From positions 11,224,501-11,288,500 of the forward strand of contig NC_061771.1 of NCBI RefSeq assembly GCF_022458985.1: a DNA stretch of 64,000 nucleotides, written 5' to 3'. Every line of letters begins with the position of its first letter. The first letter of the stretch is position 1. Position numbers and translations under genes: made by a program. The notes under the pieces were generated by a model. It did no database searches. It had not been told where the DNA came from and was given only the letters and a program-made list of their open reading frames with translations. This document shows, in pieces, positions 12,686-23,759 of the stretch. This stretch comes from Mugil cephalus (taxonomy: Eukaryota > Chordata > Actinopteri > Mugiliformes > Mugilidae).

Positions 12686-13041
12686 TTGAGGGGAGGGGTC
12701 TCTGTGGACCAGGCTTGTTCAAGTGCATCCCACAGATACTTGATCAGTTTGGGATCTAGGGAATTTGGAAGCCAGGTCAACACTTTGTGCTGTTCCTCGT
12801 GTTTTTGCGTTTTGTTTTGTTCTTAAACTGTTCTCTGTGTCAGGCTGCATCCTGCTGGGGATGGCTGCTGCCATCAAGGAGTGTCATCTTTATGGGGTGG
12901 GGGTGTCTGGTCTGATCTAGGTGGGTGGTACATGTCTAAGTAACAAAGGTTTCCCAGCAGAACATTGTATTTTTACCAGATGATCATTGTTATTTAAGTC
13001 TCCTGCCAGTGGTCATAATGTTGTGGCTGACTGGTGTAAAT
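12686..13041. mobile_element. truncated copy 1 of a MITE-like element
   Basis: Clearly homologous to 26280-26613. Shared blocks include CCACAGATACYTGATCAGTT, GCCAGGTCAACACTTTGTGC and GCCATCAAGGAGTGTC. The right end has AGTGGTCATAATGTTGTGGC. The left terminal repeat is missing, cut off at the L2 fragment. Confidence 0.75.
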
Positions 13042-16000
13042 CAGTAACACATCTACCCATTCACCAACTTAAGCATAGAGATATTTTGACACTACTGCCA
13101 AGCAATGGGAGCAATCTCAGTGTCTTTTCAAGGTCTTTTCAGGTCTCACATCTGTATTGTGGACTGGCTCAAGTCAAATCACCAGGAGCACAGGAGTTTG
13201 TGAAAGTGCACTAATGTGATTTCATGATAAACACATGATGTTTATCTCTGGGGTGCTGTCAAGAACAGAAAACCACTGGTAAACGGAATCAGTGGGCTCT
13301 ATTTTAGAAAGGCCTTTTTGAAAGGCACACTACACTAGTCACAAAGTCCAAACAAACCCTCTATAGACCTGTGAGGCATAGACCAGGACATGGGTATAAA
13401 ACCATCCTTAAAGCCTGTACTTGTTCCTTACGCTAAAATGACTAACAGGACTAGTGACTGTCACAGATGGAGAAGTCCCAGGTCGAGTTTGCCAAACTGC
13501 ATTTCAGAAGCTGACATAACAAAAAAAAAAGTCTTTTTGCAGAACTCCAATTGTGTGCAATGCCCAAAGTGCGTTGCCCAAAAAGGCGGTTACTCCTACT
13601 AAAGGCCCTTCTACATAGCACCACATCTAAGAGTCTAAACGCTTTAGTACATTAGAATTTCAGTTTTCCTCAGTGTCTTATTGACTTATAGAAACATTTC
13701 CTCTCCCAGTAGCCATTTTTATTTTTCAGCTAATAAAACTTCCCACAGGAGTGGTACCTCTGCTAGCTAAACCTGTTACATGAGCTACAGCAAGTACAGA
13801 ATGGACTGACAATAGTGATGTTGCATTCACTTTTATACAGTAGATCCTGTCCTGGAATGGAGACAACCTTATTAGAGAGCAAGGCTGTCAGCCTCATTGG
13901 AATATCACTAGTCATAACAAAGGAGCTGTGGGTTGGATGTCTCCATGTCCAGTGTGTGGGAACATCCTCCTACTATTTCAGGAAGAGGATATGAGAAAAT
14001 TATCTTGCGCAAAAGTTTAACTTTTGCATTTATTTATCTTTTTAATCCGTAGGCATCCATCCTACCCCTGTGTTGCTGCGGCAGTACCTACAAGTCTTTT
14101 CCTGTCTTTTTTGACACCTTATCTAAGGGATAAGGTGTCAAAAAAAAAATATGTAGGTACAGACTGAGGCCAGTTGGTAACCTCAACCTCTTTAAGTCAG
14201 CATTTAATCTGAGTCTTCTGAAATCTACTGGTAGCTGTTTGAGATGAGGTCCAAAAAAGAATCTTCACAAATAGTCAAAGAAGTCACAGGCGAAGGTCCA
14301 AGTTTGATGCGAGCAGAGTTTATACTTAAAAAAGATACAAACTCGACTCTGTTTCAGGACGCCACGCGGATACAGGTACCATCCCTATCTAGTTGCGAGT
14401 CATCTTTTGTAGTTTTTCAGTGCACACTAATTTAGAGGCTGGAACTGTCCCTTTGATAAAATAAAAAAAAACAAACACTTATTACTTGGTACCCTGAAAA
14501 TAACTGTACCTTATTTGGCAGGTGCAGGTGTCTTTTTAGTTACAACTGTCTTTTAACACCTCCTTCCCGGCTTAAAACTGTCCCAGGCTGCGCTTGATCT
14601 TTGCTTTGTTTTATTAAAGTGTAACACAGGTGCATGTAATGGCTTAAAGAAAGAAAGAAACCTATCCAAGCCTTGTGAAGTGTGATTTTTGTTTCCCAAC
14701 AAAGCCTGTCCTTAGTTAACAGTGCATATCAAACCCCCACACAGTGGTGCAAATATCTCAGCCGGCAGAGGTCGAACTCGGGCGTTAAGAAAAATAAGCG
14801 ACCTTGGTTGTAGACTGCTGAAGGACAAAATGTTCCCCTTATGTCTGTGGGGGCCCTGTCAGTGTATTTGTTCATCAACCTGCCCACCACTGCCTCCAAC
14901 CCTTTCCTCACTCTCACTGCCTTCCTCCTCTCACCACATCTGCTTCTCTTCCTGCAGCGCTCATGTCTTTCCTAAGAGGATTCTGACATGTGGTTTTGAT
15001 GAATTGCACACACTCTCTCTCTCGGTTCCCTTCTGTCTTTCACTGCCTCATTTTGTTCTCCATTCTTCATTTCCTGCACCCCTACCCAAACACGCACAGC
15101 AGAAATACACATGGATACACTTGGACAATTGCGAGTACGCTGCTTAGTCATTATTTCATCAGCTTCCCGCTCTCTTTACCAGCTAGTGGTTGGTCTCGTA
15201 GTCATGTCGTCCGGATCCCTTGTTCTTTGGGTCTAAGTTTCGCAGCCAAAACATTGGTGGAACAGAAGTATTACAATTGTTTATTTATATATTCAAGAAA
15301 ATGAATCCATATCTGCGAGTTACCAAAGTAATCAAACCGGTGTCTCGGTGTCTGGTGTGACCCCTTGTGCAACAGTAACAGGCATTCCTCAGTACAGAAC
15401 TTCTCACATTATCTTGGGCCGTTCCAAAACATTCATTTTGTTCTTCTTTAATCATAATTTGTAGAGCGGCTGGTGTTGTTGGGCTTGTCGTCTTGTTACA
15501 CATCCCAGTTTCTCTTTTCAGCTTTAGCTCATGTACAGTTGCCATCAATGATGGCCTTGATGCAGGAGAACAGGCTCAAACAAGGACACCACCACCCCCA
15601 TGTTTCACGGACGGTTTGAGGTTCTGACGTTGGAGTGCAGTGTTGTTTAGCCTCCAGACACAACAAGACAAACTGTTCTACTTTTGCTTTCTGACTTGAT
15701 GCTGATCAGACTGCAGACTGGAAGGAGTGTTGTTGTTAGAAAACAGAAAGTGACATTAGCCAACGTTAGAGAGGCCTTTAGTTTCTTAGAGGTTGCCCTG
15801 GATTCCTTTGTGACCTCGCAGACTATTAAGCTAATGCCTTTGTTGATCAATCACTCCTGTGGAGAGCAACAGTCTTAAATCTCCTCCATTTCTTCACAGT
15901 CGGCCTCTGTGGATTTGTTGATTCCAAACTCCTCACAGATGGTTTTGTAACTTTTTTTCAGCCTGATGAGCAACAACAGCTCATTTTCTGAGGTCCTCGG

Positions 16001-16469
16001 AAAGCTCCGTGCCATAAAACACTTCCGCTAACATGTGGATCAGATCAAGATCAGCCAGTGAAAAATCCTTAATTATTTCTTTCTTTTTTTTCTTTTATCA
16101 GAATGAGGCACTGAACATCTCATTACATTTATTACAAAATTACAATCCTAGAGGGGCACTTTTTATCTGCTTGTTTTTAGAGCTCCTATTTGGTTATTGC
16201 CAGCTTGTAATGAAGATGATTGGTCTGGTGCTGACCATTTATAGTTTTTACCCAACCCCAAAATATACAACATATAATAATAATTATTATAAAACTGGTC
16301 ACATTTTAAAAGCCCTGTCTTCTGTATACTTTTCAGTCTTTGTCTGGGCATGTTGACTTTGTTATTGCGTGTAAAAAAACAAACAAAAAACAACAACTTT
16401 GAGCTGCAACATCTGTGTGAAATGGGCTCAAATAAAAACCATAGTTATTTTTAGTTTTCTCTTTTGCAG
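13042..16469. other. 3.4-kb region before the plus-strand MS4A-like gene
   Basis: No coding exon supported. If this gene has a noncoding first exon further upstream, this is its first intron. It contains a perfect hairpin at 14107-14145, and 14890-15130 is pyrimidine-rich. Possible degraded transposase-like sequence lies at 15560-16020 (on the minus strand GCGGAAGTGTTTTATGGCAC and later TGTGAAGAAATGGAGGAGAT). I cannot classify it. Confidence 0.4.
14107..14145. repeat. perfect 17-bp inverted repeat with 5-base loop
   Basis: TTTTTTGACACCTTATC (14107-14123), loop TAAGG, then its exact complement. It stands alone in intergenic DNA. It could be a fold-back left by a transposon or a replication snap-back. 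Confidence 0.85.
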
Positions 16470-16473
16470 AAAC

Positions 16474-18906
16474 ATGGCTTCTGTGGAGACGCAGCCTTCA
16501 GCTGAATTCAGGCTACACCGCCTCGCTCCATGGTTTGACCCAGAGAGTGCCGCGGTGAGATCAAGAAGACAACGCTCAGCCTAAAACCTGTAGTTAAACT
16601 TCATAAAATTCAAAGTCAGTTGTCATTCTGTGCGTCTCTGTGCCCGTGCAGGTGACGACCATCCTGTTGGGACTGTTCCAGGTGCTGCTCGCTGCCTCGG
16701 TTGCTCAAACAGACGAAGTTCTACCGAAACTCTTCGTGCTGCCACTGGTTTCGGGACTTCTGGTATGAACCTCATGATTCTGACTCTGATTACGAGTCTG
16801 TTTCATAAACTCGTACCTTCTAATGCAGGGCTGTCAAACATAAGGGCCGGGGGCCAAAAACTGGACGAATTTGCAAAAAACTACACTGACAATACAGGCT
16901 GAAAATTTTTGATAAAATAGGAAATTGCACTTGCACCTTGCCCTTCTTAAGAAATTCACAGTTGTTCATTACATGTAGCTGCACTTTTTTGCACTAAAAC
17001 AAAGGGAAACATTTGGAGCTGTTGTTATTTACCAGGTAATAAGCTATTGTGTTACTGGTCCGCCCCGCTTGAGATCCAATTGGGCTGTATGTGGACATGA
17101 GTTTGACACCCCTGTTCTGATGCATAGGTCTTGAACCGGGGTTCTGCGACCCCTAGGGGTTCCACGGAGGTACTGCAGGGAGGTCGCAAAATCTTTTTAA
17201 ATTTTCCCCCACAGATTTAATCTTCTTTACATTAACATGAATGCAAACTATTTTAGTATAGGAGCAGATGGAGGCAGAAGACGTTACCAGCATCCTACTG
17301 TTGCACAGGTTTTAAATAAATTAAAAAAATATATATTAGAACTCGTATATTATCTGAATAGCTTAATACTGAATGCAAAGTGAAAATAATCATGTATACT
17401 TATAAATAGCACTGGGCTATAGAACTCATACATAATAGTAGGTTCCTACGTAATCTCTCCATCAGTTTGGACAGTTTAGACCCCTGTTCAATGAATCCTC
17501 ATCATATTATGATCCTCATCATAACACGAACTAACACGACAAAACACAGTATAATAGTTAATCATCCGCGTCACTAAGCACAACCAACAACAGCATTTTG
17601 CTTTTAGAGCTCCCCAGTTTAGCACATGATACGAGATGGAGCTAACAATGAAAATAAAGCTGTTACAACTTATATAAGTGACAACCACATCTTTTACTAC
17701 CTGATTACAAACTGATTGAAAGACAGCATGAACTGAGGCAAGATTTGAATATGATTTGAATAGTTTGAACCAGCAGCCAAATGAATTGAGCTGACATCGC
17801 CGCCCTTCATGAGGTTGATCTTCAGGTTTATCCCTCCATACTGGTTTGCATATGTGTACTTGCCTAAGGACAAACGTTTCTTTTGATTTGGGGGAAGGGA
17901 AACATTAAATTATAACCACTAAAAAAAATCAATAAGAAATCTTCAATCTTCTGCTAACATCTTGGTGTATTTAACACAGATATTATTCATGCTTTTCATC
18001 TCTTTTCGTCCCTCTGCTGTTTGTGTCTCTTGCAGATTGTGGCAGGAGGTTCCCTCACTGTGGCCAATGAGAGGAACCCAAGCAGATTACTGGTGGGTTA
18101 CTAAAACAACACATTTTCCTGCTATCATTATTTCCTGGCAGGATGTTTCCATACTGAAAATTGCATTCATTGTGAGTCTGCTACAGGAAAAGGAGTCAAG
18201 CCATGGCCCGGTTATTGAGTTATCATGTAACATCATTATAGATCTCAACTCATCAATCACACGACTGTTCCCAGCTCATAAATAGCTAATTCCAGCTTCC
18301 ATCTGCACTTCACATTTAACCTTTGCTTCTAAAATGTAAAAACAAAGCATTAATGAAACATAAACACAAATATGTTGTGAACCAGCTGATGTCAGTCAAT
18401 CTAAGGCATGAGTGAACAGATGATTGTATCCGACCGCCCTCCACAGCTCCGAGGTTGCGCCTGCAGTAACGGGGTCGGCCTGCTGGGGGCGTTGCTCGCC
18501 TTCTGTCTTTACTGCTACACCCTGAGCCTTCAAGACACGGAAGAAGAATGCCCATCCATTCCACATGAGTACTACTACCAATCATTTTACAGCTGTCCAC
18601 CAACAGACCTGGCGGTTAGTGTGGCCAACGCTGGCATCTGTCTTTGATTCATTTTCTCAGTCTAGACTTTTTTCTTTGTTGTCTTTGGTTTTTGTTTCTT
18701 TACCTCATATAGAGCCTCGATCGGTATTATATGGAATGGATAGTCAGTCTCTGCAATGTGTGTAATTGTTCGTTGTGCTTTTTTCTTGACTCCCGTAGAA
18801 ATTAACCTCGAGTGTGACACTGCTGTTGCTGCTCTATGACACCGGAGCCGCCATCATGCACTGTCTTCTGTCGGTCTCTGCCTTCAAAACGCTTAAAACT
18901 GACTAA
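16474..18906 (+). CDS. divergent MS4A/TMEM176-like four-transmembrane protein
   Basis: Five coding exons: 16474-16554, 16652-16762, 18036-18092, 18447-18614, 18799-18906. All introns are phase 0, giving 174 residues. Residues 1-27 form a short polar N-terminus. TM1 is about 28-46 (VTTILLGLFQVLLAASVAQ), TM2 about 55-72 (LPLVSGLLIVAGGSLTVA), TM3 about 90-112 and TM4 about 143-166 (SVTLLLLLYDTGAAIMHC). The 111-nt and 57-nt exons have exactly the lengths of exons 2 and 3 in the minus-strand MS4A gene to the left, although the sequences differ widely. That is strong evidence of common descent. The TM3-TM4 loop is long, acidic and tyrosine-rich (DTEEECPSIPHEYYYQ) with two cysteines. The C-terminus after TM4 is only about 8 residues. 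The ATG follows an acceptor (TTTTGCAG) by four bases, so a noncoding first exon is likely upstream. Function unknown. Confidence 0.78.
16826..17114. mobile_element. short hAT element in intron of the MS4A-like gene
   Basis: Left end CAGGGCTGTCAAACATAAGG. Right end ...GAGTTTGACACCCCTG. Flanking 8-bp copies TTCTAATG and TTCTGATG differ at one base. Two related copies exist, at about 22040-22210 and, inverted, at 55255-55617. Confidence 0.8.
17120..17690. mobile_element. probable hAT-type repeat fragment
   Basis: Begins with TCTTGAACCGGGGTTCTGCG and GACCCCTAGGGGTTCCACGG, a pattern seen at the ends of another common fish hAT family. The far end is not resolved. It lies in the same intron as the preceding element. 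Confidence 0.4.
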
Positions 18907-19090
18907 GGTGCATGCACGCGTGGGTGCATGCAAACACACAGAGCCATGGGGCGAGGGGAATTCATGCATCTGTAATCTCTGCCTTTATTCAGGAAAAAGG
19001 CAATGGATAAAGGCGGCTGAAAAGTCTGTGGATGATGCTTAAATGTTAAAAATGTGTTGTGTGTACACATCTGTAAAGAGACAATACATA

Positions 19091-19096
19091 AATAAA
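19091..19096 (+). terminator. polyadenylation signal of the plus-strand MS4A-like gene
   Basis: AATAAA about 185 bases after the TAA at 18904-18906, the first canonical hexamer downstream of the last exon. Confidence 0.6.
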
Positions 19097-19099
19097 ACT

Positions 19100-20745
19100 T
19101 AACTCAACTAAATTACTTTAGTTCCTCATGGAGATGGGCCCCAAAATGCTGAAGTGATATGTTCCACAGTTCATTATTTCACAAACATACAGTCAGCAGC
19201 GTGACAGCACGTTTGGGAAAATGGGTAGTAGACCGGATCACAGAAGGATCTGTACCAGTCAGTTAGTGAGTCCTTCCTCCTCAAAAGCGGTTGTGGTTGA
19301 AATCACAACTAACCATATAAGGAGTGGTGATAGACAGAATTAAGAAACACTTCAAATTAAAGGCCACTGAGACCCCTGGTGTGAATGATGAGGTTGACTC
19401 GATGTGTTTTAACTTGTACATAGAAAATCCTTCCTTGTACAGCAACCTACATTTATCTATATTAGGTATCGTTCACATTCACACAATCACTTTTGCCTTC
19501 TTAGAATCACATCTGGCAAAACAATATCTATTTAAAATGCATGAATGTCAGAATAAGAATTACTTTTTTGACCCCAGCCCCTATTTCCTTACTTACAGCA
19601 GCTCCTACTCAAGCGTTCAGAACAAAGAGCAATAAGGCAATAAGAATATATAAGAAGAAGTAGGTAATTAGAATGAGAATACACATCAATGTAAAATATA
19701 TTTATACACACACACATATATATATGTACAAGTATAAGTTCCGAGTTGTTGCTCTATAGTGGGATTGAATGTGGGGTATTACACAACGGGAAAATGATTG
19801 CACATGGTGGGTCCAGAGTCCAATAAATATATAAGGGAATCTGTACAAGAATATGCAGTGAACATGAGTTACTACACAGAATTAGTATAAATATGGGTTA
19901 TTGCACAGAAGGAAGATAAGGAACAAAATATGAAAAAGCTGGAAAAGGGCAGGAACGAACGCAACAGGCAGCAAGCACCAATGAATGAATGAAGGAACGT
20001 CTGTGGAGATTAGACATTGCTATGATTCTTCTTCTTATTATTAATATTATTACACATGATACAGTCAGAGCGGTCAAGTCAAACGTCCTGGCCTTAACCC
20101 AGTAGAGATCTTGTGAAGACAGTGTGTGAGGATACCCACCAACATCTCAGGATTGAAGTGGTTCTGTACTGAGGAAATGTCTAAAATACCTGCAGCCGAC
20201 TGATCAGAAGTTATGTTTAGTTGCTGTTACTGCTGCACTGGGGGGTCGCAACAGATAACAAAAGGGTTCACTTACTGTTGCACCACACATATATGAACAA
20301 ATGAAACAAAATTTCCGCTTCATTTGTTTTATTGGGTTCTCTCTGTCTACAGCCTGGACTTGTTTTTTTTTTTTTTACCCTTTCATGCAAAGTGGTCACT
20401 ACAGTGGACAGTCAACGCTTGTGCATCACTCCATACACTGCCACTGTTGGTGGAAGTGGAAGTTTTTAAATATTTTTTTTTACTCACAATCGAGATGGCG
20501 ACAGAGAGCCAGAAATGCCAAGTACCTCGGGGATTTGTGTTAATACTTCAATAGCAGGGTACCACTGGAGGTAAATAAATACTGTATGCTGACATCAAGT
20601 AACATCTAAGAATTAATGTAATGAAACACACAGGGGGAAAAAACCTTGACTAAGGTTCTCATAATTTATGCATGAAGGGGTTAATGGAAACATGGAATGG
20701 AGTAGGAAATTCTGAGGGGTTAAAATAATTTTAGGCACCACTGTG
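19100..20745. other. intergenic sequence between the MS4A-like gene and tmem109
   Basis: About 19540-19990 resembles the untranslated end of a LINE (repeated TATTGCACA and GAATATATAAGAAG motifs, then an AC/AT microsatellite at about 19706-19725). The rest shows no recognisable gene or element. Confidence 0.4.
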
Positions 20746-21016
20746 AATGACCAAAACAGAGAAAAGCCGTCATGGAAAGTTGACATGCGCACTCGGCCCA
20801 GTAGGTGGCACTTTCGTCTTTCCATTCACAAAAGCCTCCTCACTCTCGGTCTTAGCAGAAGAAACTTTGTTGCGTGTTCTTCTTCCGCGGCTGCTCACAT
20901 GTAGCTCCGAGGAGTTTTTTTCCCTCCTCCACTATAAGCTCATATGTTTGTACTGTTACTTTGTCCGTAAGTTTCTTTCGCTCGAGAGGTCTTCGCCACC
21001 AACTTTCGCTCTCATC

Positions 21017-23431
21017 ATGTGCTCTCATTCAAACGGAAGGGCTCCGCTAGTTCTGCTGTGTCTCCTCGGCGTCTTCGTGCTCCGCGTGTCAGGGGAGAAG
21101 GTCCTCCCGGATGGCTCTCCGGGACTGATGCACGAGCTCCGGGCCGCGCTGGCTCACCTGACCGGGGAGGGAAGGACCTACTTGAGCCAGCTGGCGGGGG
21201 AGCAGACGGTGCTGTCGGTGCAGAAGGTGAGATATCCAAGTAATTTAGTCAAGTAGCCGCGTTATTCTTTGCTTTCTTTGAAAGGTTTTTGTAGTTGTTT
21301 GACAAGGGGACAGAAGTCTCGAGGCCACGTCGTACACTTAAAAGACTTTAAGAAGGGTAGAGTAGAGTGTTCCAAACCGGAAGTGTTGACTCGCTTTTAC
21401 AAAAACTACCCGTGACCTATGACCCCTGCGTGTCATAACGTGCAACATGGGATAAATCATGGGCTAAAGAGTAAAGGCTCATAAATGTACGTGGTGTAAA
21501 GTGCCCCCCTTGTTAACATAAACCTCATGTATCTTAATTCATTACTATAACTTGCGATGTTGTTCACTGTGCCGCTTGTCTTCTTCTTTGACCCACAGGC
21601 TTTCTCTCAGGTTCTGGGAGTTTTAGCAGAAAGTCTGGCCGCTGGTGTGAACACACTACTCCAGTATATCTCCCACTTCCTGCAGGCTGCTGGGATCCAA
21701 GGTGAGGCTGTTCCCACCATTGTCCCAGTAAAGCATAAAACCAGACGCTCCTATGAATACATCAGGTCAGGTCTGCTCACACTGTGATGCCAGTGATGTT
21801 GCCCCCCCCTCTCACATGTACAGCGAGTCGCCCGTTCTAACGTCAGGAGTGCCCCCCCCCTCCCTTTTGCCACTTCATCAGTGTGATGAATTTGTGCAAA
21901 AATTAAGACATTAAGTGACAAATTTTCCAATAAAAGCAACTGCTATTCCTAGAGTTCACACCGTTTTTGTGGACATAACATAACACTGAGATCTAGAACT
22001 AAACAGAATTGGCACTTTTTATCTTCAGTAATGTCCGGTTGTTCATTACGTGTTTTGAGTTTCATAACATACTTGTACTTCTTTGCACTCAAACAAAGGG
22101 AAACATTTGGAGCTGTTGTTAATTATGGGTAACGCTGTTGTGTTACTGGTCCGGCCCCCTTGAGATCAAACTGGGCTGCATGTGGCCACTGAACTAAAAT
22201 GAGTTTGCAGGATAACAACCCAAATGTGAAATTCCCAAGTACTAAGTGTCGTACTATGGTGGACGCTCATCTTCTACGTGAAAATGGCGGGTAACTGCTG
22301 CTTGTCTAGCTAGTGCGCTACTGTCACGTGATGAAAGTCAAGTCACCGACTAGTCGCTAATTACGCCACTTATAAAAAGCCAGTAGTAGAGGTAATGAAA
22401 TCCACATTCTTGACCTGAATACAAATGGTGAGAAGAGACGGCTCATGTGCTACATGTTGTGTGCTGAAGATATGTACAGCCTGTATAAAAACAGGGAACC
22501 CACTCAGCACCATCAGTAGCAGTTAAGAGTACTTCACAAGCATGTCCCAAAGGTGGAATAGTGAAGCCGGATAAAAAAACAAAACAAAAAAAACAACACA
22601 GTATTTCTCCGACACCTTCTTTCTGTGTGTTGCAGCTAAAGGTCAAATAACTTAACACCGACAAACTGTTGATTTGCAGCCTCCTGTCCCTGTTACTGCA
22701 GGACGTTTGGTGAAGTTGTTAGCTAAAGTCCTCTGAAGCTGCATCACATAAAACTACAAAGAATAGACAAAAACGATTTGGAACTTTGATGTTATTCACA
22801 CAAAATAGCTGTGATAATATGAGGAAAGTTAGTCTGAGTGAATCAATAGCAATACGTCAACAACCTGTATGTTTGTGTGAGAAATTAATTTGGAAGAAGT
22901 GAATATGAATTATGAGACGTTGATACAGACCCGTACTGTCGAACTTTTAGTCAGGTTCAGAAATAGTTTTAAAGCAAATGAATTCTGTTCTATAATATAT
23001 TTTTTCTATCATTTTGTCAAACCTCTTTTTTGTTGTTCCTCTCAGTTGGCTTCCCCATCGATGAAGTAACCTCAGAGGGGCTGATCTTTGTTGCCCAGTG
23101 GGCCCTCATGGCTTTCATCGGCTACTGGCTGATCTCCCTTGCTTTCCGGTTGGTTGCCTCCACCCTGAGGCAGGCTCTGAGGGTGCTGAAGTGGGCCGTG
23201 GCTTTGGTTGCGTTTGGACTTATCCTGAGGGACCACCAGGCGGGCACGGAGGCCATGGCGTTGCGACTGCTAATCCTCGTGTGCGTCTGCGTCGTTTTGG
23301 GAGTTGGGATGTCAGGGGGTTCCAACGCCGCTGAAAAAACCGCTCGCCTGGAGGAGCAGGTGAACATCCTAGAGCGGCGGCTGAAAGAGATGGAGAGGTG
23401 GACGCGGACAAAAGAGCGAAAGAGGGAGTAG
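21017..23431 (+). CDS. tmem109: transmembrane protein 109 (mitsugumin-23)
   Basis: Three exons: 21017-21226, 21599-21701 and 23046-23431, giving 232 residues (human about 243). Residues 1-26 are a signal peptide (LVLLCLLGVFVLRVSG). Residues 71-104 form a hydrophobic or amphipathic segment. Two clear membrane segments follow at about 116-138 (GLIFVAQWALMAFIGYWLIS) and about 150-190. The cytosolic end at about 200-225 is a charged coiled coil (LEEQVNILERRLKEMERWTR). Order and motifs match TMEM109, a voltage-insensitive cation-channel-like protein of the endoplasmic/sarcoplasmic reticulum and nuclear membranes linked to DNA-damage survival. Human TMEM109 lies at 11q12 beside the MS4A cluster, as it lies beside two MS4A-like genes here. 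The stop is a tandem TAG TAG. A strong inverted repeat begins four bases after it. AATAAA is at 23730. Confidence 0.92.
22040..22210. mobile_element. second copy of the short hAT family, in tmem109 intron 2
   Basis: Shares AAACAAAGGGAAACATTTGG, AGCTGTTGTTA and TTGTGTTACTGGTCCG with the element at 16826-17114. Ends are eroded. Confidence 0.65.
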
Positions 23432-23437
23432 TAGTCT

Positions 23438-23474
23438 GTCTAGATACAAGGATCCGTGATACTTGTATCTAGAC
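23438..23474 (+). repeat. perfect 13-bp inverted repeat in the tmem109 3'UTR
   Basis: GTCTAGATACAAG at 23438-23450 is exactly complementary to 23462-23474, with an 11-base loop between them. The pairing extends outward by a T-G wobble (23437/23475) and a C-G pair (23436/23476). In the tmem109 mRNA this would form a stable stem starting just after the double stop codon. Function is not known. Confidence 0.85.
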
Positions 23475-23729
23475 GGAGCACTCATTCCTTTAGGGTTTCT
23501 GTAAATTGGTGGAAGAATAGGTTTTTACAATTGAGACGTTTTCTATAATGTTGAGAGAGGTTTTGATTACTTACGATTTTAACTGATAAAATACAATATT
23601 TACCTCATATTTAGCTGGTTTATTTAAAAGCGTTTTTAGACCAATGAAGTCGCAAAGCCAAAGACTGGTTGAACTTCTGAAGTGAACGTGTACAGCTAGA
23701 AATGCTGTTTTTTTTTCTTTTCTAATCAC

Positions 23730-23735
23730 AATAAA
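23730..23735 (+). terminator. polyadenylation signal of tmem109
   Basis: AATAAA about 300 bases after the stop codon, followed by a T-rich stretch at 23739-23752. Confidence 0.6.
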
Positions 23736-23759
23736 TCTGTTTTTTACATTTTATAAGTA

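Noticed and set aside
14722-15304. Two overlapping open frames in Ser/Leu/Pro-rich sequence
   Set aside because: The region is a long pyrimidine-rich tract, which gives Ser/Leu/Pro codons in every frame. No family match or splice structure.
22261-22330. Possible zinc-finger or promoter motif AAAATGGCGG in tmem109 intron 2
   Set aside because: A single short motif next to a hAT fragment; no other evidence of a second promoter.
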